Shown: positions 13,026 to 25,140 of the stretch, piece after piece | Position numbering within the stretch: position 1 is the stretch's first letter | How the letters are laid out: each line of letters starts with the position of its first letter | DNA from: Larimichthys crocea | Lineage: Eukaryota; Chordata; Actinopteri; Sciaenidae | DNA: 64,000 nt | NCBI RefSeq assembly: GCF_000972845.2 | Contig: NC_040028.1 | Span: 19,062,210 to 19,126,209 of the forward strand | Direction: 5' to 3' | Made by a program: the position numbers and the translations under genes | The notes under the pieces: model-generated | The model's database searches: none | What the model was told of the DNA's origin: nothing | The model's input: only the letters and a program-made list of their open reading frames with translations

Positions 13026-13857
13026 AAATGATGAATTTTTATTGATGATTTCTTAATTGAGGGATGCATACTCAAAGTAAAAGAAGGGATAATAACAATC
13101 GTGTAATAGGAGCAGAACATTTTGGGGACTACAGAGTCTGTGATGATGTGGTAAGCATTAGCAGATGTTTTTTTTTTTTTCACTCCAATTTGAAAATGTT
13201 TCATATTTCTTTAAAAATCATACAAACATCAAACATCGTGCAGCCCTGGAGGGAAGTGAGCAGCATGAGGGGATTCTCACTCCTTCTCAGACAAGAGTAA
13301 AAAGATCAATCAATATTCTGTTATTATTTTAAAGTAGCAATCTAATGCTAACTAGAGAGCTGCATAGAAACAACGATAAAGCCATCCCGGTGCCCTTTGA
13401 GCTTTCTCGTACTAACTATGCTTCCAGATGCACTTTGCATTTAAGAATGACAAGAGCAAAGCTTCCTATTTTGATCAAGGCCTGGAGCTATGTTTTTGCA
13501 GGCAGGCTTGTTGGTGGATCTAGATCTTTTCTGAGGATTGTCAGAGAACGTATTAAGCACTCGCTCCGTCTGAGCCTAATAATAGTGTTGTGAGAAAAGC
13601 ATGCACAAGCATAAATAAAGAAAAGGAAGGAGAAGCACAAGGCTTGACAGTGCAGTGGTTTCTGATTAAGACAGTGCTTCAAATAGACTTGTAAAGTTAA
13701 AGAGAAAATCAATGATTGTGAGGACTGAGGTGGTCTTTAACCGCAGAATATGAATACACACATCCTCACTAAGCCGACTGCAAACGGGCGGCCTAGGAAA
13801 CACAAAGATGGAGGAGTGGAAGAGGGATGGTGATTCATTGCTCGATATGTGGCTACC

Positions 13858-13860
<3 letters not shown>

Positions 13861-13895
<35 letters not shown>

Positions 13896-13922
13896 ATGCT
13901 TACTTACACACACACACATACA
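13861..13922. repeat. Compound (CA)n microsatellite
   Basis: A long CA run with CG and TA interruptions, then a short unique spacer and a second CA run. Confidence 0.93.
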
Positions 13923-14251
13923 CCAACTGTGTAGATAAAAAGGGATCATCACATGACAGATTCCCAGCAGATTGTACATGCAGAGATCTTAGGTCTTAGC
14001 TTCTGTGCCTTTTGACTTGAAGCGCATACAGAAAGAGCCCACACCCTCAGAAAAACACTAGCTGCAGCCCAAATCAAAATTCAGGATCAGGATTATGTGC
14101 TCAGTCGGACACATCTCAATTTTCAAGGTGGAGAAATAAAATAAAAAAAGAAGAAAAATCTGGGGTTGGTTTGAAGGATCGCTTGTTAGTGAGCTTGGAA
14201 AATAAATGATGAATCAGCCTGGCGCTGATGAAGCCATCAGTGAAAACTGAC

Positions 14252-14273
14252 ATAGATAGATAGACAGATAGAC

Positions 14274-14317
<44 letters not shown>

Positions 14318-14318
14318 G
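14252..14318. repeat. (GATA)n tetranucleotide microsatellite
   Basis: About sixteen GATA units. Near the left end two units are GACA, giving a GATA/GACA compound array, a pattern well known in vertebrates. Likely highly polymorphic in length. Confidence 0.97.
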
Positions 14319-16540
14319 TTTCAGTCTCTTAGATGTTTATGCATTGCGGGAAACGGTGCAGCAACAGTGATGGGATCTACTACACTGTGAACCTGCATCA
14401 CCCTTCCACCACCCTGGTGTAAAATCCTCCTGTAATGGTACAAAAAAATACTTCAACATCAATCATCCTTTTGTTCAGGTTTCTATTAATATGCTCCAGG
14501 AAGTTGCATCCCTAACTTATGAAGGACTGACGAGTGAGAGGAGCATAAGGTTTGGGGCGAGCAAGGCAGAGCAGAGAGCAGTGGGACTACACAGCTTAAG
14601 CCAAATACATATTTATGAGTATCCACCCACAAGCCTGACTTTTCAAACCTAGCCAAGCTCAGGCAGGCATGCAGGCACACAAGCTGGGCCAGAACAGGGC
14701 AGGCTGATTGAGCCAGAATCGGCAGGGGTCTCCACTTAACTTTGTTTACGTACTATTGTGTCCTCTCCTTTTCCTGGCTGGTTCAATTATTCGGGCGTCT
14801 TGAGAAATGTGCAGCGTTTTAAGAAATGAATATTAGATGCAGATGAAAGATGAAATCTTGCAACCTTTTACGTAATGGGTGGAAGGTGGAAGGACATAGA
14901 AGGGAGGCTGAGGATGAAAGAAGGATCGGTGGAGACTCTGAGAACTTCTTCCAGCGGGTGTTCATCCTTTGAATAATTTCACTGCTAAGTATTTCCCCTT
15001 TCCTTCCTGTTGATGTTCCACTTCCCTGTGCTCTCATGACCTTTTCCTCTTCAAGGTCATGGCGTGAGTCATTAAGATCTGGCAGCCCAAGAAGGGAAAA
15101 AGGAGCTATGTGCTCAGATAACCAGCGACTTTGGAAGAGCAGTGCAGTGGGTCGACTATCGACTGGCCTGTCCGGCGTGGCTATACCACCTCAGTTTGGT
15201 CTCCTTCACCCACTTCTTCAAGGCTGTCTTTAATCTCTCACTGTGCCTCCCAATCCATGCCTTTGATGTGGTGATGCCCTTCCTTCACTTACTCAATATT
15301 TGATCTATCTCACTTCATACAGCTAAATCCAGTTGAAGTGGATTCACATAGACAGGGTACTCCCTCTTTTCTTCTCCTCCTTCCCCCCGTTTCTCTTTCT
15401 TGCTCTCTCTCATGTTCAGCAAAATGACCACCTAACACACTACAGAAAATCACTTTCTCTTCCTCGTGTAACACGGAGACGAAGTTAGTGTTAATTGATA
15501 GAACAGTCAGTTGCGTCTGCCTCGACACACGCGGTACATGGACCCGTACGCTGGGATGGACATGTATGAAAAAGCATGCCGCGTTTGTGCACATGCACGA
15601 ACACATACTCACATTGCAATGTCTTAATAAAAGTCAACCAGCTGCTGTGCACCCACCCACCATGTTAAGCCAGAGGTGTAAGTATCAACTCTCGCCTCCT
15701 CCCTGCCTGCACCCACAGACGAGCCTACGAAGTCGAAACAAGATACAGAATTACTGCCTCTTTATTTCAACTGGAGACCGAACACATGTTGTGTAGGAAG
15801 ATAGACTTTATTGTCAGCGTGAAAAAAAAAAGAAGCTGTGGCTGTGTTTCCATAAACATAACAGATGTTTCACAGTACAACAGACCGAACACTGAAAGCG
15901 TACAGTCCTATCATACCGTTTCCAGGCTTCTGTCGACTGCTTCTGTGTATATAATTGCTGTCTCTTTACGGTGCATGGTAGTCTGTGTCAAAGAGTGACC
16001 CTGCGGCCCGTTCCCAAGTCTTCTCTTTCGTCAGGATGGCGATGAGACATCTACCATATGGCCTAGCCTTCTGCATCCTTGTCCCTGCATAATCACAAGA
16101 CCAGTGCTGTATGCAGGGGAACAATTTAACGGAAACGAACAACGAAAAAGCGATAGAACCTCTGAAAGTGCATCTCCTATTCTGAGGAAAGTAAGCGAGC
16201 TTTCCATTATCTTTTTTTGCTAATGTGTTCTGTGCCCATTAAGATGAAGAAAAGCCCCAAAAACAAACAGACAAACGTAAAAACAAAGCCCTGATTTGTC
16301 TCAGGCGTAACTCAGATCAGTGAAGCACTCCTTAACAGCGATCAGAGATTCCTTATTACAGAGCAGAGGGTTTGCATAACACTGAACCCAGACCCCTCTA
16401 CTATTCTGTCCCACATTAGTTCCACTTAGTTGGGTCCCAATGACCTATTCAATGTAAATGTACTGAGCAATAATGAGTGGCGGACTGCGGCAGCTCTTTA
16501 ATGGGTGAGTACGTTCGGGGGAGAGTGAAATGACAAGGCA

Positions 16541-16574
16541 GAAAGAGAGAGGGAGAGAGAGAGAGGGAGAGGGG
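16541..16574. repeat. (GA)n / GGGA purine tract
   Basis: AG dinucleotides with GGGA interruptions; an all-purine plus strand. Confidence 0.9.
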
Positions 16575-17620
16575 TTCAAGGCCTTTCAGGATGGGGGTGT
16601 TTAAGCGGGGTAATGATGGGAAAGTAAATGACTTTAAAAGAATAATTAGGCCAGGATAGGAAGAAAGCCAACCGTGTCTCAACAGACACACCTCTGGATT
16701 CATTAAATAAAAAAACAGTGTCAGGCCACACATTTTCCTAATTTCAACAAAGGACAACAGAGAAGGCAAAAAAAAAAAATCCATCTGTGATACTGTAATG
16801 ATGACAAGACGTCCTCAAAGGTAAAAGACCTGCAAACCCTCTGAGTCACACCTGAAGGGCGATCCACCATGTTTTGATTCGGGGGAAGCCATTTGAGCGA
16901 GAAAGAGACTGGAATTAATGAGTGAGGTGAACAAATGAGTGCATCAGAGACATATTAATGACTTATGTGTTAAGAGAAGTGCGACAGACTCCTCTTCTCT
17001 TCTTCATCTCAATTTGGCAAGAGGAGGTGTTGGGGGAAATAGGCTTTTGACATAGCGCAGTGTCGGCAGCCAGAGAGTGTTAGAAGAATTTGACTCAATC
17101 TGTCACGCTCTGGGACCGCCTCTCTTAATACTGCTTTAGCTTAATGGCCTGAGGTGTTTGTGTGTCTGCACTGAATGCTGAAGAGAGTGTACGTCTATTT
17201 TTATTTTTTTCCTGTGTGTGTGTGTGATTGACTGTATGGTGATGAGGGTGTACCTGTAGGTCCTCAGGGTGCTGTTTGATTCTAGGTAGCACATGCAGAT
17301 GCCAAGTTCAACTCATTGGACTCCCTCGCTCTCTCTCTCACCCGCCTCCCGTCTCTCTCCCCGTCAGAATCCCCCTTGTAGAAGCCTGGAGACAGGACTG
17401 TTACCTCTGAGACAGACACCAAGCAGATCTCAGGTTGAGCTCCCTGTTACCATGCGGCAGCCATTGGAAACAGATGGTCTCCAAACAGCCTGTCATGTTT
17501 ACTGCTGCTGCCATAAAAGACAAGAGTCCAACAACACACTCCCTCAGGAGCCCCACGGGATCGCACAGGGGCCTGCAAACAGCTGCCTGGGGGGGGCCCA
17601 TTGGCCCTGCACGCTCACTT

Positions 17621-17648
17621 ATATATACACACACACACACATACACAC
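17621..17648. repeat. (TA)n/(CA)n microsatellite
   Basis: A short TA run passing into CA units. Confidence 0.9.
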
Positions 17649-17829
17649 CTTGAACTGACTCCTACTATAACTACCATCCAAATGCCTCTATTACTAAACA
17701 CTCACACACACCTACAGCGCATACCGACACAAAAAGCGGCCAGGCACGCACTCCAAATGTCCTCCGCCAACCTGTCCGGACATGCTACATTTACTGCAAT
17801 TAAACAAGCATGCCATTTGAATATCTGAT

Positions 17830-18060
17830 GACACCTTGCAACCTGCTCCATGGGCTCTGAATATAATGGTGTCCCTGCGGAGCCCGGGAGAAATTGTCCA
17901 TGTCACAGTTAATGAAGGGAATTTGCATTGTTATCTCAATTAAGGGCAGTGGAATAATGAAGCTCACTTCTGAATTAGTTAATCGACAAAAACTTGTACA
18001 AATGTGTTTGCATGGCCCATAGGTATGGCCCGTGGCTAATGTATATTCTTCAGGGTTAGC
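17830..18060. promoter_or_regulatory. Candidate conserved non-coding element with OCT/SOX-like core
   Basis: Repeat-free block containing ATTTGCATTGTTAT at 17921-17934, an octamer (ATTTGCAT) overlapping a SOX-type CATTGTT. CTCAATTAAG and GAATTAGTTAATCG follow. The overlapping order differs from the standard adjacent SOX-POU composite. Possible enhancer; occupancy and conservation unknown. Confidence 0.35.
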
Positions 18061-18308
18061 GGGGTTACGTCAGACGGAGGGGGGTGTTGGGACGGTAATG
18101 AGGCAGGTGCTGCCGGACACTTCTCTTCCTCTCCGAGGGAGTCGAGATGCTACTCTGACCTCCCCCCCCCAACGCCTCATCCTCCGTCTCTTCCTCCCCT
18201 GCCACATCTCCCTCACCTCTCTCGATTAGCTCTCTCCCCAAGTGCCCCATTCTTTCACCTGCACACCACGTCAAAAACTCGAAACCAGAGGCAGACAGCA
18301 GATTGGAA

Positions 18309-18335
18309 CCAAAAAAAAAACAAAAAAAAAAACAA
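18309..18335. repeat. A-rich low-complexity tract
   Basis: Two runs of about ten A separated by single C residues. Confidence 0.9.
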
Positions 18336-18390
18336 GGTGCTCTGCTCTCACCCCACCTCGCATCACCCTCCCTCCTCCCTCCTCCTTCAG

Positions 18391-18459
18391 GACATCGAGC
18401 TGGAGTTTCCTGATAGAATAAGGTATGATAATAAACTGAAAAGAACATATTCATGTCAG
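18391..18459 (+). other. Candidate 69-base internal exon (23 codons)
   Basis: A long pyrimidine tract ending CTCCTTCAG at 18390 is an excellent acceptor. The donor CAG|GTGAGG follows at 18460. The segment is exactly 69 bases and open only in phase 0 (DIELEFPDRIRY then DNKLKRTYSCQ); the other two frames contain stops. Its size and symmetric phase would suit a cassette or micro-exon. I recognise no protein. The pyrimidine tract continues a C-rich simple-sequence region, so the acceptor could be accidental. Confidence 0.25.
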
Positions 18460-18776
18460 GTGAGGGGGGAAAAAAAATCTCAGCTTTGGTTGGAGGATAA
18501 TGTTAAGTTTGGGCTTCCCATTGATCTGCTGTGACAGTTTAAGTGGCTGCTTTGGTGCGGCTTGAGAGGAGTGTATTCTTGTGTGTGAGGACTGTTTAAG
18601 TGGGTGTTTGTAAGAAGTGACTAAAGGCAATCACTAAAGGCTCGCACAAATGCTCTTCTGCTCCGGGGGCCTCAAATGGCCAATGAATTATTTATAACAG
18701 CCAGGACATGAGTTGATGTTAGGGTAGAGGAGGGGTGGCACACGCACACACACTCAATCACAAACAAACACGGTCT

Positions 18777-18778
<2 letters not shown>

Positions 18779-18814
<36 letters not shown>
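18779..18814. repeat. (CA)n microsatellite
   Basis: About eighteen perfect CA units; shorter CA text lies just upstream at 18738-18752. Confidence 0.95.
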
Positions 18815-18816
<2 letters not shown>

Positions 18817-19559
18817 GTGGCCTCTTAAGGGGGTCAGTGTGCCAGACAGCCACAGGCTAAGCAGACAGCTCCTAGTCAAAGAGCACTGTGGGACAGTAGA
18901 GAGAACATGACTGGTCAAAGGGGAAATGGAGGGTTTCATTGCGGTTTTCTGCTCAATCTACTAACGACTCGAGCTCATGGGAATAGAGGAGAGAAAACTG
19001 AGAACCACTCGAACACAGCCACCAGCTACCATACCTGCCACGTGAGTTTCGCTACCAGTTGAGGACCAATAGACCTCCCACAAATGAAAGAATTTTTTTT
19101 AAAGTATACTTTATTATGTTTATTATGCACATACCCTGATACACACAGCAAACGGAGGTGAAGTAACACATGTGAGCCCATCTGTCCTCGATGAAAGCTG
19201 TTCTGCACTAACAGATTCACAATGAGAGCATCATTACGGTGAAAACTATTTGTTTTTCCAGCGGTGGGCTTTGTGCATGAACAGTGATGTATTCTTTGCG
19301 AAGGAGGATTTTCATTTTTACCATTTTTTACCTCTCTGACTCCTTTTTAGATAATCTGCATGAGCACTAAAGGCATGCGTATGCATAATGAAGATTCAGA
19401 AGAAATACGATTACTGATGAATTACAGCAGACTTGAGTTGTCCTCATCATATTCCTGTTGTACTAAATCCTTCAAGTCTCAGCTCTGGCCTATGATATCT
19501 GAATATGACTAGAAGGATTACGCTAAACTTCCACATGGTCTCCCTCTCTAAAGGGCGAG

Positions 19560-20045
19560 CCTTTGGTTGTAGAATTCAAATGCTAATCTGAGATCACGTG
19601 GTATCTCAGGATTGGAAGCTGCAAGCCATGACTTGTGCAAAAAGTGACTTCTGTTTGTCAAAATATAAAATTGACCATCAGGCATAATCAGGCTCTCCAA
19701 ATGTATCTGTTATTATAATCTGATCAGTAACTGGCCCGTTTCCTCACCTAGGAAATAATCTCCTCATCAAAGGCTCCCATGAATTACCCACAGCAGCCAA
19801 CAGATGACAATAATGAAATTCTTAGAGAAATATTTGGCAGCTTAATAAAAAAAAAAATAACATGGAAATATTTTATTGCTGGAATGTTGACCAGGTCTCT
19901 CTAATAGATTTATATCTCGAGATAAATAAGCAAAGAATAATGCAAATATTTCAATCTATTTTACTCAAGAGACCATTAAAGGAAGATTATTGTCAAAACT
20001 CTTTAATCAAAGTAAACGTAACCTTAATAAGTCGTGGACAGGAAG
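19560..20045. promoter_or_regulatory. Candidate conserved non-coding element (long)
   Basis: Nearly 500 bases of complex AT-rich sequence with almost no simple repeats. It includes GGCATAATCAGG, TTATAATCTGATCAG, TGACAATAATGAAATTC, an A-run near 19849, ATAATGCAAATATTTC (octamer-like) and TTTAATCAAAG (LEF/TCF-like CTTTGATTAAA on the minus strand). Among the most enhancer-like stretches here by eye. Confidence 0.35.
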
Positions 20046-20375
20046 GCAGGAAGGAGTGAAAGGGAGGGCGGGAGGCAAGAACATCATCTCTGGGGTTCAA
20101 TGAGGGTTAAGTCCACAACAAAACAAAGTGAACGTGGATGTCAGTAATAAAAGCTTCATTAAAAGGTCATAGGTTGGAGAGGTCACTCAGACAGATTCTC
20201 CCCACCTCTGAATCGTCTCTCCCTCATTTCTCGCAACACTAGAGTCGCATCCCAGCCGCCTCTCTGCTCTGATGCAACATGGCATCTTAAAACAAGCAGT
20301 TTACATTAAAAGGTCAGCGGGGGGAGGGCGGCAGCGCTGAGTCTGTGGCTCGAGATGACGAGGGCAACCCGAGCA

Positions 20376-20406
<31 letters not shown>

Positions 20407-20909
20407 TTCCTGTCTGTCTTTTTTGCTTCTTTTTTTTAGTCTCTCGTAGTCGCACACATGTGCACGTGAGCACAAACACACACTGTTTCTCTCACAAAGC
20501 ACACGTGTTCGTGTAACTCCCTGAAGAAGCTCAGGACTCTGAAAGGTTAGTGAAATCCCAACATTTTTTAAGAGCAGAATTTAAATGCCAAACAGCTTCA
20601 GACGCAGACAAAGTTAGATTTCCATCAGTGTAGGCTGTACAAGCACTAAACAAGGTTATTACCAAGAAGAAAACGAGTCTTTAGTCGAGCTGACCTGGGA
20701 TGTACTTGTAAGAAAACAAAATGTACAACGCCGCCTTTTACTAATCAACTAAGTTTTAATGAATTTTATAATGAGATGTATAAAATAGATGCAGTTGCAA
20801 GGTGAAATATCTATATGTGCTTTAATTATGTGTGAGTATGTGTGCATGTGTGTGTGTTAAAGTGTTTGCGTTCTTCAGTTGATAGCTACTTCCTCCTCTT
20901 GACACGCAG
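20046..20909. other. Non-coding stretch
   Basis: Contains a GGGAGG-rich segment near 20050-20075, the CA array at 20376-20403 and TG-rich text at 20830-20860. No gene seen. Confidence 0.55.
20376..20403. repeat. (CA)n microsatellite
   Basis: About fourteen CA units, perfect. Confidence 0.95.
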
Positions 20910-21055
20910 CCACAGTGAACGGCTGCTTGATTAATTCTGATCCACTTAATTAGAAAGCTGACGATTTCCCGCGTGAATACTGATAATGCGGGGGAACTGC
21001 TGTCATTGACTGTTATTGACTGACGAGTTCATTAAGACCCAACATGGTTGTTGAA
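20910..21055. promoter_or_regulatory. Candidate conserved non-coding element
   Basis: Short complex block with paired homeodomain-type sites (CTTGATTAATTC and CTTAATTAGAAAG), then CTGATAATGCG and two TTGACTG repeats. Motif clustering only. Confidence 0.3.
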
Positions 21056-23559
21056 GTGAAACTTTCTTGTTTAAAAAAAACAAGAGCAAAAAAAAACAAA
21101 CTCCAACCGTGCCGTGAATGGTGCCGTATCCAATGCTTTGGTTACATTACAGATATGAGCCATGTGATGAATATACAGCTGTTATTTAAGGTGACATTAA
21201 CACTCTAATAAAAGAGATATCTGAGAATGAGGCTCAAAGTCGAGCTGTGTCTGAGTGCAAAAAGTTTACTGCCAAAGATGAAGGTGTGTGTGTTTGCAAC
21301 AGAGCTGAAGCAACAAACGTGCTGTGTGCAGCACGTCTAAGTGCGACTGTACGTACTTGCATGCGAACCAAGAACATCCCCTGTGTTGGAGCAGCACAGT
21401 GTGTGTGTAAGTGCCTGTGTGTGTTCTCTAAATAAAAATCTTAACGTGAGCATCAGCAGGACGTTTTGACAGCTGCGAGTGTGCAGGTGTAACTTCTTTC
21501 TGTGAGATGCTTTCACGGCTGACGAGTGGAAATAGGTTCCCTTATACCAGCCGCGTACTGTAAATTTGGCAGGAGAGTGCAAAAACCAAATGCAAATGTG
21601 CACGATGGCACTGCAGGAGGAGTCAGGCGGTGTGACTCCTGTTTACCTTTAGGTATGTTGTGTTTGTCAGAAAACAAGCAAACATGTTCGCACCTCTTTT
21701 GAGCTTATCAACACGTTTCAATGTACAGCCGCCAGCAGAGGCACATGTAGGACTTCTTTTTTTTTTTCTTTGTCATGCGAAGTGAGATATCAGCTGAAGT
21801 CGGATTGAAATGGAGACAAAGAGTGAGAGGTGAGAGGAAGATGGACAGGCCAATAGTGAGAGTATGTGAGGAATGTGTGCGAGGAGGTGTGAGGGCTGTG
21901 GATGGATGTGTCGGGGAGTGTAGGGGGGGGCCAGAAGGCAGTCTTTCCTCCTGTGGAGATCTCTCCGGTAGGGTAGACAGTGATAGTGTGGACCCCAGAT
22001 CTCCAGCCACGCCAACAATCTCTGCATGTCCAACTCCTGCTGATTACCAGCGACTCTGCTAAACAATGCCTTAATTCTCCATGCTCATGCTCTCCCTCTT
22101 GTTCTCAGCGTCTGTCTGTCTTTCTCTGTGTCTGTCTTTCTCTCTTTCACTCTTAGAAACTTCGTGGCAGACCTGTCAGCGGCTGTGGCGGCGTGTATTT
22201 CCTTTTTTTTTCTCCACACTAGGTATGTTGACACGGGCACCGGCAACCTGCAACTCAGCCAGGAGTTGCAGTGAATGAGTGACGGCTCTTCTAAAATATG
22301 CGGCCAAAGTCAGGATGGATAGATTTAGGTCAGCGCAGTTTATCATTCTAATTTGAATGTCTGTCTGCTTCACTATAGGGGCCCAAATGCATACATACTC
22401 CCTCAGTGAAGCGGTTACAGGCCTCTTGTCTCCTACTCACACAAATCAACTTACCCAATATTGAAAAGCCCTGATTATGCATAATCCTGATATATTGCTT
22501 TGGTTTATTAGGAAAAAACACAGAAACCAGAAATATGATCTATTTCTGTGTTGCTCCCTTTTCCATTTTGGTCGCTCCCACTCACCTCTAACAAAACCCA
22601 TTAAATGTGAACCTTGCACACAAACACACACACACCTCTATACACACACATGCACATGCAGAAACTTTGGGGAGGTCAGGTTTGGCATCGGGTTCCTGCT
22701 TTATACGTTTTTTATTTGCCGAATTTAGGTCACATATCAATCTGAAGGAAGGCAAAAAAAAATAAAAAATGGAGGGGGGAGGAGAAACAAACTATTTTCA
22801 CAAGAGACAAGCTGTAACGTTCCCATCTGAGAGAGGTTGTTTGCGTTGTTTGACATTCACAGTGCTTCCCACAACCCAACAGTTGCGCCCCAACCTTCTT
22901 TGAAGTCAGCTAGAATTACTTATGACACAATAAGCTGCAACAATGAAGCAACAAAAGAGATTGGAATTTAAAGGGCATTGCTCTTTACCAAACTCCACCC
23001 AAAACAATGTTACAAATTCTCAAGCAGGCGTCGTGTTTTACGACAGCTCCGTAAAAAAAAAAGAAAAGGCAACGATCCAAAAAGTGGATGTCGGTGGCAG
23101 ATTTGCCCGGCACCGAAAACGTCGATCCAGTTTGGAAACTGAAAGTATATGATGGTGTTTTTAATATGCTCTCCAATGATTAACATCTCAGTGTAATCCA
23201 GACTTGGCAGAGGGACTTAACCAGAGCTTCCACACTGGCTCCGAGCCAGGCTGGCGCTGTGACTTGTCTTCCCACAGACAGAGGGATGAGCCTGGGACAG
23301 GATGGGAGATGCGGGGGCCTGGATGGACTGGCTGCAGACACAATACTGGCACAGTGACAACAAACACCGATCGAGACTAATCTCGCACTACCAAACACAA
23401 CACACGCATACTCTTACGGACTCTATATTCATGTAATCTGTGTTCTAAAATCCTGTTTATGTATTTCACAAAAAGGAAAAAGTCATTTTCACAACCCAAC
23501 ACGCGAAAGAAACAAACAGTCGTCGAGCCTTAGACATGCAGGGCTTGTCATTTTGCAGA
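21056..23559. other. Non-coding stretch
   Basis: No gene recognised. TG-rich text occurs around 21280-21430. The GA/G-rich segment at 21770-21940 has an open frame on each strand, both without family signature. There is a CT-rich segment at 22088-22155 and a CA array at 22617-22662. Confidence 0.55.
22617..22662. repeat. Imperfect (CA)n microsatellite
   Basis: Three short CA runs separated by CTCTATA and TG interruptions. Confidence 0.88.
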
Positions 23560-23720
23560 TACATATTGATTTGGAGGATAAAGCTTGGATAGGTTATTCA
23601 TGCAAAACACTGCACGCTCAGGAAATATGCATAAGAGCAATTTCAACAATTCTTTGACAGAAAAATGACCAAAAGTGCAAAATGTTAGAAAATCAGTTCA
23701 GTAACACTGAATCCACCGTC
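23560..23720. promoter_or_regulatory. Candidate conserved non-coding element
   Basis: AT-rich repeat-free block with GGTTATTCATGCAAAAC, AAATATGCATAAG and TCTTTGACAG cores, a POU-like and TCF-like mix. Possible enhancer. Confidence 0.3.
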
Positions 23721-24009
23721 ATCTGACTGCACGCTTTACTTGGCATTTACAGCCATAACAGCTTATCTATGGGCTTATCTGTACTTTACTGAAATCATGT
23801 CACTGTAGATTCCCCGGTATCTTGTATCTATATTTGACCGGTTGGTTAGGAGAACGAGGGAGACATTTGGACATAAAACACTGTTAATAGTCAGAGCATC
23901 ATTAAGGGATCTTTCCTCATAACTGGCTTCACGGGGGGCAGAGGAATGATCAAGAATAATGTGCGGTGCTTTGTAGCCACCCAGGTCACAGCCTGCATAC
24001 AAATCCGCA

Positions 24010-24275
24010 ATAAGGAGGAGAGGCAGGGAAGGAGGGAAGGCCGGGGACAAGGCGGGGGGTCTCAAACAGTGAATGGGTTTGAGAGGGGAAGAGAGAGAGG
24101 GACAGAGGGTGAGGATAACCGATCTCAATAAGGCGGGTCATTTCTGTGTAGCAAGTTCAGAGATTGTGTGGGTCCTCTCTCGTGGGGAAGAGGTGGAGGG
24201 AGGTAAAGGGGAAGGGAGGCTATTTGGGAGAGTTGGAGGGGGGAGAGGTAACCGGGCAGAGAGGGGGAGTCTTGT
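24010..24275. repeat. G/A-rich low-complexity region
   Basis: Purine-rich plus strand with many GGAGG, GGGAAGG and AGAGGG units and repeated G3-G5 runs. It explains the Gly/Arg/Glu-rich open frames over it. No strict tandem unit. Confidence 0.75.
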
Positions 24276-24589
24276 GCAGGCTGAGGCCCAGAGCTGTATT
24301 CAGTGGGGGTAGGCTGCTCCAGCTCCAACACTACTACAAAGCTGGACTCCTAGGGTTCATGAATAAGGCGAGGAAATGATCAGAAAAAAAAAAGGGGAGA
24401 GAACCCTGAGAGATGTTTAGACAGATGGCCCACTTGAAACGACGCAAGGACACAGAGAGAGAGAAAAGTGATTTTAATGAAACTTCAGATTCGACAAATA
24501 ATTGATCCTTATTTCCACCCCCCCATCCCCCCCTTTAAAATCCCGACAGAAAGGTGAGGGTAAATTTGATGTGTTACAAGTGCCTTTCC

Positions 24590-25140
24590 AACAGACATTA
24601 AAAGATTCTGGTCGCTTTAAATCCTTTAGATTGAATTAGGTTGACATCATGAGAAGGGGCTGGACGAGAGGGAAAGAGAAAAAAGACAGAGAGAGAGAGA
24701 GAGGCAGGGAATCAAATAGAAGACGTTCAGAAAAAGAGCCGTGGTGCCAAAGAAAATAGATAGCAGGGGACTTCTCTCCTCCTCCAGTCACAGTAAAGGG
24801 AGTGAGAGCTTTTGAGGGAGAACATGCTAGTCAGTATTTTTAGAAATTTCATTTGATGGGATTCTGGCAAACATCTCTGCTCTGGGCCTTAGATGTAATA
24901 TCAAATGTTACTTGCTGGGGACTAGATGATGTTTTATGAATTTAGTGAGCATGAATTATTAATGGCCAAACTGCTATTAAATATCTAAAATGTGCAACTA
25001 ATTATTTGATGGCGGAGTCTGTGAGAAAAAAGAAAAGAGAGAAAAGGTATCGCTTTTGTGATTCTGTCAAATTAATGCTGATTATTTGACCATATCAAAC
25101 CTTCACACTTGAGCTGCCTCATAAGAGGAAAAAAAGCCAG
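24590..25140. promoter_or_regulatory. Candidate conserved non-coding element (long)
   Basis: From the AT-rich flank of a GA-rich spot (24670-24705) into more than 300 bases of complex sequence. It includes GGGCCTTAGATGTAATATC, GTGAGCATGAATTATTAATGG, AACTAATTATTTGATGG and TTAATGCTGATTATTTG. TAAT/ATTA cores are dense. One of the best enhancer candidates in the window by texture; conservation untested. Confidence 0.38.

Larger units (their letters stand above)
11373..14251. other. Non-coding stretch with CA repeats
   Basis: No gene recognised. Holds CA arrays at 11966-11994, 13007-13025 and 13861-13922, a T-run near 13167-13179, and otherwise unique sequence. Open frames are at most about 158 codons and carry VCVCVC or THTHTH runs from the repeats. 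Confidence 0.55.
14319..17829. other. Non-coding stretch
   Basis: No gene recognised. Unique sequence with a GA-rich array at 16541-16574, CA at 17621-17648 and pyrimidine-rich text around 17320-17360. Open frames of 100-120 codons (for example 16449-16784 minus and 17293-17658 plus) are simple-sequence rich and have no family signature. Confidence 0.55.

Noticed and set aside
12728..13204. 158-codon minus-strand open frame
   Set aside because: Contains KKKK and VCVCVC runs from A-rich and CA repeats; nothing protein-like beyond that.
13861..13922. Regular repeats that could be mistaken for a CRISPR array
   Set aside because: They are dinucleotide microsatellites with no unique spacers; the DNA is vertebrate.
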